Positions 35,874 through 44,697 of a stretch of 64,000 bases of DNA are shown in pieces (position 1 is the first letter of the stretch; each line of letters begins with the position of its first letter). Both the position numbers and the translations under genes were made by a program. The stretch is from Clostridium ljungdahlii DSM 13528 (GTDB lineage: Bacteria > Bacillota > Clostridia > Clostridiales > Clostridiaceae). The stretch is from positions 2,604,001-2,668,000 of the forward strand of contig NC_014328.1 of assembly GCF_000143685.1 (NCBI RefSeq). The letters run 5' to 3'. The notes under the pieces were generated by a model that was given only the letters and a program-made list of their open reading frames with translations, searched no databases and was not told the DNA's origin.

Positions 35874-36800
35874 TCAAAATAGTCTATCAAATTCATCTTT
35901 TGCATACTGACGGACATTGTGTTCAAATTGCTCATATTTTTTTAAAAATTCCATACCTTCTTCGGTTAAATAGGTTTTTCCACCATTTCGCCCACCATGT
36001 TTCCTCTTAACCACTGCATATCCTAATTCTTCTTCCAACTGATTCAGCATGTTCCACGCTTTGCTATAGGAAAGTGCCATATGTTTACATGCATTTCGTA
36101 CAGAATGTGTATTCTGAATTAAAATCAAAAGCAACTTTGTTCTTGAATTAAAAAACATAGACTCCTTTTCAATACTCACTTTAACAAAAGGATGTAAAAT
36201 ACGCTGGTTATGTTTTTTTAGGAGTTTTTCTAACTGGCAAGGGTCTCCTGTATCACTTAAAATTCCTTCATCTTCCACATCCATCAGCTGTCTTTCAACT
36301 CCAATGTTTTGGATAGCTCCCTCCATCCCTCCATTACCATCATATTTTAAAACTTGAGGGATTAACTTAGAAGATATCAAAAGGGGGTGTCCAGTCTTTC
36401 CATGATAAGCTGGTGATAGCAATTGTTTGTTACATTCTATCATCTTTTGAATAGTTTCCGGTGTAAATAGCGGGGCACTTACTGGATTAAATATTACTTG
36501 ATCACATTTATTCTTTAAAAAATCCAATCCTATTTTTGCAGAATCAAGCATTTGTGAATTTTCGTATTCTCCATTATACAAAAATATAACTCCATAATAA
36601 GCTAAATTACGTTCAATTTCCTCAGATTTATACCCCGTAATTACCACAATTGGTGAAACCCCAGCCTTTTGAAAAGTTAAGACAATTCTTTTTACTATAG
36701 TGATAGAACCAATTTTGCGCAGTGGATATGTTTCATCTTTCTCTGACGTTTTTCCTGCAGCAGCAATTATACCTCCTGTTGTTTTTTTCTCTTTCTCCAT
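35874..36800 (-). CDS. MobA/MocA-like nucleotidyltransferase domain fused to a ModE-like DNA-binding domain
   Basis: 308 aa from the ATG at 36800 (AAGGAG 7 nt upstream; an ATG two codons earlier is too close). Residues 1-200 resemble molybdenum-cofactor nucleotidyltransferases, with GGIIAAAGKTS, KTGHPLLIS and DGNGGMEGAI. The C-terminal third is a LysR/ModE-type winged helix (SVRNACKHMALSYSKAWNML, then KRKHGGRNGG). Two catalytic features look lost: the GxSxRMG loop reads GKTSEKDE, and the usual metal-binding Asp of the PVDxP motif is Ser108 (NPVSAPLF). It may therefore be a regulator that senses cofactor or nucleotide instead of an enzyme. It lies directly upstream of the xanthine dehydrogenase operon. 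Confidence 0.8.
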   Translation of the reverse strand: MEKEKKTTGGIIAAAGKTSEKDETYPLRKIGSITIVKRIVLTFQKAGVSPIVVITGYKSEEIERNLAYYGVIFLYNGEYENSQMLDSAKIGLDFLKNKCDQVIFNPVSAPLFTPETIQKMIECNKQLLSPAYHGKTGHPLLISSKLIPQVLKYDGNGGMEGAIQNIGVERQLMDVEDEGILSDTGDPCQLEKLLKKHNQRILHPFVKVSIEKESMFFNSRTKLLLILIQNTHSVRNACKHMALSYSKAWNMLNQLEEELGYAVVKRKHGGRNGGKTYLTEEGMEFLKKYEQFEHNVRQYAKDEFDRLF

Positions 36801-36816
36801 ATCCATACTCCTTATC

Positions 36817-36911
36817 TAGCTGCAACTTGCATATATGTACAATTTAAGACTATATAATCTTGCTTAGTATATAAATACTTCAACTTTCCCAGTTTAAAAA
36901 CATTGTAAAGC
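36817..36911. repeat. Degenerate remnant of an A/B/C-type foldback element
   Basis: CCAGTTTAAAAACATTGTAAAGCAA just before 36911 matches the left end of elements B and C except at a few positions, and GCAACTTGCATATATGTACA near 36824 resembles their outer end. The long stem is missing. It occupies the spacer between the tetR stop codon and the MobA-like gene. The match is partial, so confidence is low. Confidence 0.4.
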
Positions 36912-36913
36912 AA

Positions 36914-37501
36914 TTAATTTTCTTCTTTTAAACACTGTTCAATAAGCCCTTCGGATACATCAAAATACTTTTTTAAATCAAACTTGCCTTCATCAATAAG
37001 ATACTGTAGTGATGCTCCTAACATTAATGATAGCATTATATATGTTAGCATATCTTTATATTCATTATCTACACTGTCTTTAAACTTCCCTTTATCTAAA
37101 ACTTTGCTAATGCCACTGCGCCATATATTAAAAGTTTTTTGAAACTTTTTTCTTATTTCCTCATTTACTGTACCTTGAACCCAATAATCAAGTTGTACAT
37201 AATCTAATTCTTTATTATTTAAAATGTCATCTTCCTTTTGTTCAAAAAATCCTCTTATATTTTCTAAAACACTTTTATTTTCTAAATCTATATATTTCTT
37301 ACGGTTCTCTGAAAATTGCTTTTGTATATCATCTAAAAGGGCTATCATTATATCATTTTTAGTTGGAAAGTAATAATGCAAATTAGCCTGACTTCTCTCA
37401 GTTTCTTTTGCAATCATATGCATACGGGTACCGCTTATTTTTTCCCTTGCAATTACTTTCATAGCAGCATTTAATATCTCTTTTTTTGCATCTTTTGGCA
37501 T
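36914..37501 (-). CDS. TetR/AcrR family transcriptional repressor
   Basis: 195 aa from the ATG at 37501, preceded by AGAGG; the frame opens eight codons earlier without a start signal. The N-terminal helix-turn-helix is typical: KEILNAAMKVIAREKISGTR, then MIAKETERSQANLHYYFPTK. The C-terminal ligand domain has no recognisable specificity. It is the only TetR protein in the window and sits inside the purine island between adenine deaminase and the MobA-like gene. I infer that it may bind the ACTAACTAGTTAGT operators at ygeW, the NCS2 permease, ygeX and guaD. Its own promoter lacks that site. Confidence 0.88.
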   Translation of the reverse strand: MPKDAKKEILNAAMKVIAREKISGTRMHMIAKETERSQANLHYYFPTKNDIMIALLDDIQKQFSENRKKYIDLENKSVLENIRGFFEQKEDDILNNKELDYVQLDYWVQGTVNEEIRKKFQKTFNIWRSGISKVLDKGKFKDSVDNEYKDMLTYIMLSLMLGASLQYLIDEGKFDLKKYFDVSEGLIEQCLKEEN

Positions 37502-37542
37502 AGTATAACCTCTTTCTCGTAACAATTATAATCTACTATAAA

Positions 37543-37571
37543 ATTATACTCTAAGTTTAAATTTTACGCAA
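37543..37571 (-). promoter_or_regulatory. tetR promoter
   Basis: TTGCGT (37571-37566), 17 nt, TATAAT (37548-37543) on the minus strand, about 42 bp before the ATG. No ACTAACTAGTTAGT-type site is present, so autoregulation by that operator is not supported. Confidence 0.65.
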
Positions 37572-37600
37572 AATTTGTATAGAAGCTTCATATCTTATAC

Positions 37601-39310
37601 TTAAATATCTGTAAATAAATCTATAAAACTAAATTTAGAGTAATCAAATAATCCCCTTGAAGTTATTTTTATCTCTGGAATTACGGGAAGTGCCATAAAC
37701 CCAAGTGTTATAAATGGATCAACTTCTTTTTTAATTCCAAACTTTACTGCTAATGAATTTAATTTTATAATTTTATCTACTACAAAAGATGGATTCTCAG
37801 ATGTCATAAGTCCACCTATTGGTAATTTTAAATGCTCTAACAATTTACCTTCAGATACAAATACTATACCTCCATTATTGGATATAATGTTATTTACTGC
37901 TATCTCCATATCTTTATCATTGTCACCTAATACAATTATATTATGAGAATCATGGGCAATTGTCTGAGCTATAGCCGCTTTTTTGAGACCTAGGCCTTCT
38001 ATGAACCCAACAGAATGTTTTCCACTGTTTTTGTGTCTCTCTATCACAGCTATTTTATTTACAACTTCTTCTTTACTTTCAACACATTCAACTAATCCTT
38101 CATTTATTTTAACTTGTCTCTTTTCCTTTTTAGTAACTAGTCCTCCTGGCTGAACTTTTATTACATTTACAAATTTACCTTTAGCCTTAATCTTAAATAA
38201 GTCTTCTTTTATATGATCTACATTTACTGATGGCTTAGCAAAAATATCTTTAAACATATGATTATTTTTGTATACTTTACCATTCTTAATCACATTTTTA
38301 ATTTTCAATTTTTTAATATCTTCAAATATTACCAAATCAGCCTTCATACCAGCTGAAATAGCACCTCTATCCCATAAATTATAACAATTAGCTGCATTAA
38401 ATGATGCTATTGTATATGCTTTTATAGCATCTAATCCTTCATCTATAGCAGTTCGTATACAATTATCTATACTGCCCTCATCTACTAAATCCTCTATATG
38501 TCTGTCATCAGTACAAAACAAAAACCTGCTATAATTTTTGTCATTTACTGCAGGTAATAATTTTTTCAGATCTCTAGCCGCAGATCCTTCCCTAAGCATT
38601 ACATACATCCCATTTTTCACTTTTTCTAAAGCTTCTTCATAATTGGTACATTCATGATCTGTTCTAATGTTAGCACATAAATAAGCATTAAGTTCTTTAT
38701 CATTAATTTTAGGGCAGTGTCCATCTAAACTTTTTCTATACTTGTTTACCATTAAAATTTTTCTTATCATCTTTTTATTCCCTGAAGTAACTGCATTAAC
38801 ATCCATTACTTCTCCAAGTCCTAAGACTTGAGGATCTTCAATAAATCTTTCTAAATTATCCGCTTCAAGCACTGCACCATTATCTTCAAAATCTACTGCT
38901 GGAACACAAGACGGAAGCATAAAAAATATATCTGCATCACCTTTTTTACTGTTTTGGAGCATAAATTCTATACCCTTTTCTCCTAAAACATTTGCTATCT
39001 CGTGGGGATCTGCAATAATTGTAGTAACCCCTTTTTTAATAACTAAATCAGAAAATATTTCTGGAGTTACCATAGAAGATTCTATATGAACGTGAGAATC
39101 TATAAACCCTGGTGCTACAAAAAAACCATTGCAATTAATTTCATGGTTTCCTTCATATTTACCCATTCCTACAATTATCCCATCATTTATTGCAATATCC
39201 TTTTTTTCAACAGTTTGAGTAAATACATTTATTATAAAAGCATCTTTCAGCACAAGTTCTGCTTTTATCCTGCCCATAGCAACATCGATTTTACTTGTCA
39301 ATTCATTCAT
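37601..39310 (-). CDS. ade: Adenine deaminase
   Basis: 569 aa, the usual AdeC length. PGFIDSHVHIESSMVTPE holds metal-binding histidines, LDGHCPKI and RTDHECTN are conserved AdeC motifs, and the C-terminal domain ends with FMALPVIPEIKITSRGLFD. It converts adenine to hypoxanthine and ammonia, feeding the molybdenum hydroxylases. It follows the NCS2 permease across foldback element C and precedes tetR by 99 bp. Confidence 0.93.
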   Translation of the reverse strand: MNELTSKIDVAMGRIKAELVLKDAFIINVFTQTVEKKDIAINDGIIVGMGKYEGNHEINCNGFFVAPGFIDSHVHIESSMVTPEIFSDLVIKKGVTTIIADPHEIANVLGEKGIEFMLQNSKKGDADIFFMLPSCVPAVDFEDNGAVLEADNLERFIEDPQVLGLGEVMDVNAVTSGNKKMIRKILMVNKYRKSLDGHCPKINDKELNAYLCANIRTDHECTNYEEALEKVKNGMYVMLREGSAARDLKKLLPAVNDKNYSRFLFCTDDRHIEDLVDEGSIDNCIRTAIDEGLDAIKAYTIASFNAANCYNLWDRGAISAGMKADLVIFEDIKKLKIKNVIKNGKVYKNNHMFKDIFAKPSVNVDHIKEDLFKIKAKGKFVNVIKVQPGGLVTKKEKRQVKINEGLVECVESKEEVVNKIAVIERHKNSGKHSVGFIEGLGLKKAAIAQTIAHDSHNIIVLGDNDKDMEIAVNNIISNNGGIVFVSEGKLLEHLKLPIGGLMTSENPSFVVDKIIKLNSLAVKFGIKKEVDPFITLGFMALPVIPEIKITSRGLFDYSKFSFIDLFTDI

Positions 39311-39350
39311 CTACTCACTTCTCCAATCTATTAAAATGCCCTATTATAAT

Positions 39351-39568
39351 CTTACTCCCACAGTTTAAAAATATTGCGAAGCAAAGCTTCGCAAGTTAAG
39401 AATGAATAATGAAAAATTAATAGTGAAGGAAAATTTAATTAAAGATTTTTTGCAGTGTAACGAAAAAAATCCACATTAACTATTAATTCTTCACTCTTAA
39501 CTATTAACTAAAAAGTTGCTTCGCATTATATTTAAATTAAGTCAAAATCTCATATGCGTAAAAGTTAA
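39351..39568. repeat. Foldback element C (about 218 bp) between a permease and ade
   Basis: The left end CCCACAGTTTAAAAATATTG followed by CGAAGCAAAGC and the right end TTGCTTCGCA...AGTCAAAATCTCATATG match elements A and B. The interior differs: arms built of AGTTAAGAATGAATAATGAA and its imperfect complement, with the apex around GCAGTGTAACG. It fills the 277-bp spacer between the guanine/hypoxanthine permease and ade. Confidence 0.75.
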
Positions 39569-39587
39569 ATATATAATATATATTACT

Positions 39588-41012
39588 CTACTCAAACGGA
39601 AGTAGTAAATACCTTAGCACAAATAATACAGCAAGAACGTACACTATTGGACTAAGTTCTTTACCTCTACCAGTAGCTATTTTTACTATAGGATAAATGA
39701 TCATTGCAACTGCAATACCATTTGCTATACTATAACTAAAAGCCATTAATGAAATAGCGAAGAAACATGGTAATGCTTCTGTAAAATCACCAAAATCTAT
39801 ATTTTTGATTACTCCCATCATTAAGGCACCTACTATAATAAGTGCTGGTGCTGTAGCCTGTGAAGGAACTACTCCAACAAGTCCTGAGAAGAATAATGAA
39901 AGAATAAATAATATACCTACAGTTACTGCTGTGAGACCGGTTCTTCCTCCTGCCGTAACACCAGAGGTTGATTCAACATAGGTATTAATAGTACTTGTTC
40001 CGAAAAATGATCCTGCAGTTGTTGCTACTGCATCACAGATAAGGGCTTTCTTAAGTCTTAAAACTTTACCGTTTTCATCTACCATCCCTGCCTTTGTAGC
40101 AGTTCCAACAAGCGTTCCAATAGTATCAAAAAGATCAACCAAACAAATTGTTATAACAACCATAACAAAACTCAAAATTGCTCCTGCTATAGAAGTACCT
40201 CCTTTTGAAAAAAGGCCGGAAAAATCAAAAGCTGCAAAAGTAGGTGCAAGAGAAGGTGGTGCACTAAAGATGTGTAAATTTGCAAGAGAAGTAACTTTAA
40301 GTGGTATACCTATAAGTGTAGTTAAAACAATGCCTATAAGGATGGACCCTGTAACGTTTCTTGCCATAAGTACGCCAATTATTAAAACTCCTATTATAGT
40401 AAGCAATGTTCCTGGTTGTGCAAAATTTCCAAATCCAACAAGTGTTGATTTATTTGAAACTATTATTCCACCACTTTTCAAACCAATAAGTGCAATAAAA
40501 AGTCCTATACCACCAGACATAGCATATTTTAAATTTTGAGGTATAGCATCAACAATTTTTTCTCGTATGGATGTAACTGTAATAATTATAAACAAAATAC
40601 CTGAAGTGAGTACTGCAGTAAGAGCTTGGTGCCAATTAAAACCTAATGTCAAACATACTGTGTAAGTAAAGAATGCGTTAAGACCCATACCTGGAGCTTG
40701 AGCAAAAGGTAAATTTGCATAGAACCCCATTATAAATGTTCCAACAGCAGCAGCTAGACAAGTAGCAACAAATACCGCCGATACAATAGGGTCAGAGCCT
40801 ACATTAAACTTTGAAGCTGCATCTCCAACTACACCTGCTGAATTCATACCTGCTATTCTAAGAACACTTGGATTAACAAATATTATATAGGCCATAGTAA
40901 TAAAAGTAGTGAATCCAGCAAGAATTTCTGTCTTTACATTTGTGTTGTTGTCTTTCAACTTGAAAAATGATTCTAGAAACGAATTTTTCTGTCCATTAAC
41001 TCCACTTTCCAT
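39588..41012 (-). CDS. NCS2 (AzgA/PbuG-type) guanine-hypoxanthine permease
   Basis: 474 aa with about 12 membrane segments. FTTFITMAYIIFVNPSVL, PGMGLNAFFTYTV and TYVESTSGVTAGGRTG are typical of the AzgA-like purine permeases (PbuG, GhxP), a different NCS2 branch from the protein at 24481. Adenine, guanine or hypoxanthine import fits its place between guanine deaminase and adenine deaminase. A hairpin (AAAGTTCT/AGAACTTT, about 41041-41075) lies in the 65-bp gap after guaD. GGGGGTTAATTT precedes the ATG. Confidence 0.9.
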   Translation of the reverse strand: MESGVNGQKNSFLESFFKLKDNNTNVKTEILAGFTTFITMAYIIFVNPSVLRIAGMNSAGVVGDAASKFNVGSDPIVSAVFVATCLAAAVGTFIMGFYANLPFAQAPGMGLNAFFTYTVCLTLGFNWHQALTAVLTSGILFIIITVTSIREKIVDAIPQNLKYAMSGGIGLFIALIGLKSGGIIVSNKSTLVGFGNFAQPGTLLTIIGVLIIGVLMARNVTGSILIGIVLTTLIGIPLKVTSLANLHIFSAPPSLAPTFAAFDFSGLFSKGGTSIAGAILSFVMVVITICLVDLFDTIGTLVGTATKAGMVDENGKVLRLKKALICDAVATTAGSFFGTSTINTYVESTSGVTAGGRTGLTAVTVGILFILSLFFSGLVGVVPSQATAPALIIVGALMMGVIKNIDFGDFTEALPCFFAISLMAFSYSIANGIAVAMIIYPIVKIATGRGKELSPIVYVLAVLFVLRYLLLPFE

Positions 41013-41077
41013 AAATTAACCCCCATTATAAAATTATTTAAAGTTCTCGAAACTTATTAAGCTGAAGAACTTTATTT

Positions 41078-42361
41078 TTAATAACACTTAGGTTCTTTTA
41101 TTTTTTTGCCAGCTACATATCTGTCCTTAATATTTCTGTCATCTCCAGTATAAATAAACTTTTGCAGCCTTTCTTCTATTGACAATTGTCTAAATATAGC
41201 TAAACTGCTGTCATCAATAACGAGAGCATCAAACTCGTACCCATTTTCAAAGCTTCCTACTTTACCAAAAAATTTTCCTCCACCTTTTGTTGCCAGATAA
41301 AATAATTCTGCAGTACTAAAAGGCTTATCTACTTTACTGCTTTCAAGCCATTTCAAATTTGATACCTGAGCACTATTCACAATTACATTTGTCATTGACA
41401 AACTATGTCCTGCAGATATATCACTTCCAAGCCCTACGGGGATACCTCTTGTAATGAACCTTCTAATAGGTGCAATGCCACTTGACAAATTGCAATTTGA
41501 ATTAGGATTGTGAGCAATAAATATATTTTTTCTTTTCATTAATTCAATCTCATCTTCATCTACCAAAATACAATGAGCCATAATAGTGGGCACATCTCCA
41601 AACAATCCAGCACTATCATATACCCTTGCATAGTTTTTACACTCTGGATGTAACTCCTTAACAAATCTAACTTCATCATTATTTTCACATAAATGTGACT
41701 GTACTGGAACACTGTACTTTTTAGCTAAATTTCCTAAGCCCTTCAATAACTTCATACTGCAGCTTGGAACAAATCTAGGTGTAATTATAGGCCTTACAAG
41801 TTCATATTTTGTAGAATATTCCTGCAATATTTCTTCCGTATCATAAACTGAATTTTCTGTACTTTCTACCAAATATTCTGGTGAATTTCTGTTCATGTTT
41901 ACTTTTCCCACATATGCTGATAATCCTGACTCCTCAAATAAATCCATTAAAAGTTTTGTTGAATCTTTATGAATAGTTGCAAAAACACATGCCCTCGTGG
42001 TACCAAATCTCCACAAATCTCTTATTAAAGCTGAGTACACCTTTTTTGCATAGTTAATGTCTGCGTATTTTGCTTCCTCAGGAAAAGTATACTCTTGAAG
42101 CCACGGCATAAGTTCTTTGTCAAGTCCTAGTCCTAAGTTTCCATATTGTGATGCATGTAGATGCAAATCAACAAATCCTGGTATTATAATTGCATCTCCA
42201 TAGTCTATAACCCTTATCTTACTAAACTTTTCAGGAAGATTTTTATATACACCTTTAACGCACTTACCTTCAACTACAATATACCCATTTTCAAATACTT
42301 CAAATTTGCCAAAAGTTTTAGTAAAGATAATATTACCCTTAACTATATATATGCCCTCCAT
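41078..42361 (-). CDS. guaD: Guanine deaminase
   Basis: 427 aa from the ATG at 42361 with AGGGGG upstream; twelve earlier in-frame codons lack a start signal. PGFVDLHLHASQYGNLGLGL, QSHLCEN, MAHCILV and GLGSDISAGHSLSM are the zinc-binding and substrate motifs of guanine deaminase in the amidohydrolase superfamily. It makes xanthine and ammonia from guanine. It heads a run of minus-strand genes (permease, ade, tetR). Its leader is about 214 nt long; I looked for a purine riboswitch there and saw none. Confidence 0.92.
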   Translation of the reverse strand: MEGIYIVKGNIIFTKTFGKFEVFENGYIVVEGKCVKGVYKNLPEKFSKIRVIDYGDAIIIPGFVDLHLHASQYGNLGLGLDKELMPWLQEYTFPEEAKYADINYAKKVYSALIRDLWRFGTTRACVFATIHKDSTKLLMDLFEESGLSAYVGKVNMNRNSPEYLVESTENSVYDTEEILQEYSTKYELVRPIITPRFVPSCSMKLLKGLGNLAKKYSVPVQSHLCENNDEVRFVKELHPECKNYARVYDSAGLFGDVPTIMAHCILVDEDEIELMKRKNIFIAHNPNSNCNLSSGIAPIRRFITRGIPVGLGSDISAGHSLSMTNVIVNSAQVSNLKWLESSKVDKPFSTAELFYLATKGGGKFFGKVGSFENGYEFDALVIDDSSLAIFRQLSIEERLQKFIYTGDDRNIKDRYVAGKKIKEPKCY

Positions 42362-42559
42362 TAAGCTGCCCCCTTTTAAGTTATTATAATTTTGCATTAA
42401 AAGATTAGAAATAGAAATAAGATATTAATACATTATTATTAAAAATGATTGTAAATTAGAATACTGAAGAGTTAAATATGATATAATCTATACTCAAATA
42501 AGTCAATTTAATATAGCATACCATATAATGTGTGATTGTATAGTATTGTTTTTGCTTAT

Positions 42560-42610
42560 ACTAACTAGTTCGTCCATTTTTATTATAAATCTGAATTATA
42601 CTTCTGTCAA
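42560..42610 (-). promoter_or_regulatory. guaD promoter with repressor operator at +1
   Basis: On the minus strand TTGACA (42610-42605), exactly 17 nt and TATAAT (42587-42582) form a consensus promoter. ACGAACTAGTTAGT (42573-42560) lies at about +3 to +16, one base off the perfect palindrome at ygeW. The bases between -35 and operator closely resemble those at ygeX (for example ATAATTCAGA). A weaker TTGACT-17-TATCAT pair lies further downstream in the leader. Confidence 0.85.
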
Positions 42611-42679
42611 TATATATTAATTTTGTAATAATATATTATAAAATTAAGTAAAAGTGTAAAATTTATAGGCTTTCTAACT

Positions 42680-42756
42680 TAAAAATCAACTTATATGCAG
42701 GCGCATTTTTACAATGATGAAGGTTGTAAAAATATCCTGAGTATAAGTTGATTTTT
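42680..42756 (-). terminator. Hairpin terminator G with D-type repeat ends
   Basis: AAAAATCAACTTATA and TATAAGTTGATTTTT flank an inner stem ending ATTTTTACAA/TTGTAAAAAT. On the minus strand the stem is followed by T-rich sequence, 31 bp after the stop codon of the sigma-54 regulator. The terminal bases match foldback elements D and F, so this is a short member of that family serving as a terminator. Confidence 0.75.
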
Positions 42757-42787
42757 TGTTTAGAATCTCTATAACCATATATTTCTT

Positions 42788-44683
42788 TTACATTTCTATT
42801 TTATATTTTTTAATCTTGCTGTACAAAGTATTTCTCCTAATTCCCAATGCTGCTGCTGAATGAGTTATATTTCCCTTAAACTTCTTCAACACCTTTACTA
42901 AATGTTCCCTTTCCACGTAATCCAATTTTAAGCAGTCTTCATTAATATTTACAAATACATCATTATTACAACTTTCTTCTGAAAAATAACCTGCAGGTAC
43001 AGATTCAGTATTTATAATTAACTCCACTACATTTTCTAATTCCCTTATGTTTCCCGGCCAACTGTAGTTAATCATTTTTTGTAAATATTGTCCTGGTATA
43101 ACTGGTTGTTTTTTATTTAATTTTTGTGATATACTCTTGATAAAATATTGAATAAGAAGAGGTATATCCTTTTTTCTTTCTCTAAGTGGTGGTAAATATA
43201 AAGGCAGTACATTTAATCTATAATATAAGTCTTTTCTAAACCTTCCACGCTCCACTTCTTTTTTTAAATCTCTGTTTGTGACAGCTACAATCCTAACATC
43301 CACAGGTATAGATTTTGAACTCCCAATTTTCGTTATTACGCCTTCCTGAACAACTCTTAGAAGCTTTGTCTGCATATCAAGAGGCATTTCTCCAATTTCA
43401 TCCAGCATTATAGTTCCGCCATCTGCCAATTCAAATTTTCCAAGGTTGCCACCCTTTTTGGCGCCCGTAAAAGCTCCTTCTTCATATCCAAAAAGCTCTG
43501 ACTCTATAAGTTGTTTAGGTATAGCACCACAATTCAAAGCTATAAAAGGTCCATCTACTCTGCTGCTGTAATTATGAATAGATTGTGCAAATACCTCTTT
43601 TCCCGTACCGCTTTCTCCCATTATAAGTATAGTTGATTTACTATCTGAAATCTTTTTGGCATACTCTATTATTCTCATAAAGCTTTCATCTTGACCAATT
43701 ATTTTATCAAAAGTATAGTAAGCCTGACCATCATTTCTTTTCTTTGCCATTTTGATTTCTTCAAAAACATATACTACCTCAATGTTATCATCTTCACAGT
43801 TATATATAGAACTGGTAGTTAGTTGATATCTAGTTTTATTTCTCACAGCCACTATGTTTGTTTCTTTTGAAGTACCTTGGCCTAAATATATGGACGTCTT
43901 TATATCATTCCAGTTTTCTATAATATCTTCCATTTTATCTGCTTCTAACTTATTGCCTCTTATACCAAACATATCTTGTGCTTTTTTATTGCAAATTTTT
44001 ATTTTACCATTTATATCAGAAGTTATTATAGAAACAGGACTAGAATTAAATATATTTTTTATATGCTTGTAATTCATATTTTGAATCTTATTGCATTCTT
44101 TTACTTTAAGCATTTCTTCTATAGCATTTGACGCCGCTATAACCATCCCAAGTGTATGAGAATGTACAAATTCGGCATACCCAGTAAGATTCAATACGCC
44201 TATAAGTCTTCCTTTACTATCTTTTATAGGTGCTGCAGAACACGTCCATTTATGATATGCTCTAATAAAATGATCATCTCCAGAAACTTGAACTGGCATT
44301 TTAGTACTTATAACCATACTCATAGAGTTAGTTCCAATATTTTCTTCATTCATAAAAGCCCCTGGTACCATCTTTAAAGAAAAAGCTTTCGAAAGTATTT
44401 TTTCATCTCCCAATGCATTTAATATACATCCTTCTCCATCAGTAAGTAATACAAAGAAGTTGAAACCCTTTACAAAATTAATTAGCTGCTCCATATAAGG
44501 TGCCGCGGTCAATATTAGATTTCTGTTAGCTGCAAATTTTTTCTGTAATTCATTATCATATAATATTTTTTTACTAAAAACCTGGCGTGAATCAATACCA
44601 AACTTTTTACATCTTTCATGTGAAAGTTCTATATCCGTTTTATATACAGCTTCATTATCCAATTTAGAAGTAACTGTATTCAC
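42788..44683 (-). CDS. Sigma-54-dependent transcriptional activator (AcoR/YgeV-like), copy 1
   Basis: 631 aa from a GTG at 44683 after GGGGGG; this start aligns with the ATG of its paralogue at 56925. Layout: N-terminal GAF-like sensor (to about 200), PAS domain (about 210-310), AAA+ domain with Walker A GESGTGKE, EEGAFTGAKKGG (the loop that contacts sigma-54) and DEIGEMPLDMQ, then a Fis-type helix-turn-helix at the C-terminus (HSAAALGIRRNTLYSKIKKY). It is the last gene of MOP cluster 1. It probably activates one or both aldehyde-oxidoreductase operons in response to a small molecule. It is nearly identical over long stretches to copy 2. Confidence 0.92.
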   Translation of the reverse strand: MNTVTSKLDNEAVYKTDIELSHERCKKFGIDSRQVFSKKILYDNELQKKFAANRNLILTAAPYMEQLINFVKGFNFFVLLTDGEGCILNALGDEKILSKAFSLKMVPGAFMNEENIGTNSMSMVISTKMPVQVSGDDHFIRAYHKWTCSAAPIKDSKGRLIGVLNLTGYAEFVHSHTLGMVIAASNAIEEMLKVKECNKIQNMNYKHIKNIFNSSPVSIITSDINGKIKICNKKAQDMFGIRGNKLEADKMEDIIENWNDIKTSIYLGQGTSKETNIVAVRNKTRYQLTTSSIYNCEDDNIEVVYVFEEIKMAKKRNDGQAYYTFDKIIGQDESFMRIIEYAKKISDSKSTILIMGESGTGKEVFAQSIHNYSSRVDGPFIALNCGAIPKQLIESELFGYEEGAFTGAKKGGNLGKFELADGGTIMLDEIGEMPLDMQTKLLRVVQEGVITKIGSSKSIPVDVRIVAVTNRDLKKEVERGRFRKDLYYRLNVLPLYLPPLRERKKDIPLLIQYFIKSISQKLNKKQPVIPGQYLQKMINYSWPGNIRELENVVELIINTESVPAGYFSEESCNNDVFVNINEDCLKLDYVEREHLVKVLKKFKGNITHSAAALGIRRNTLYSKIKKYKIEM

Positions 44684-44697
44684 TATAATCCCCCCCA

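Noticed and set aside
15704..39568. Foldback elements as CRISPR or group II intron pieces
   Set aside because: There is no regular short direct-repeat/spacer pattern and no reverse-transcriptase or cas gene. The structures are single long inverted repeats.
41035..41075. Terminator between guaD and the AzgA-type permease
   Set aside because: The stem AAAGTTCT/AGAACTTT has a long loop and no T-run after it. I mention it with the permease but do not call it a terminator.
42362..42575. Possible purine riboswitch in the long guaD leader
   Set aside because: I looked for the conserved purine-aptamer core (TATAA-type P1 flanks and the two kissing loops) and found no match. The stretch is A+T-rich with a weak secondary promoter only.
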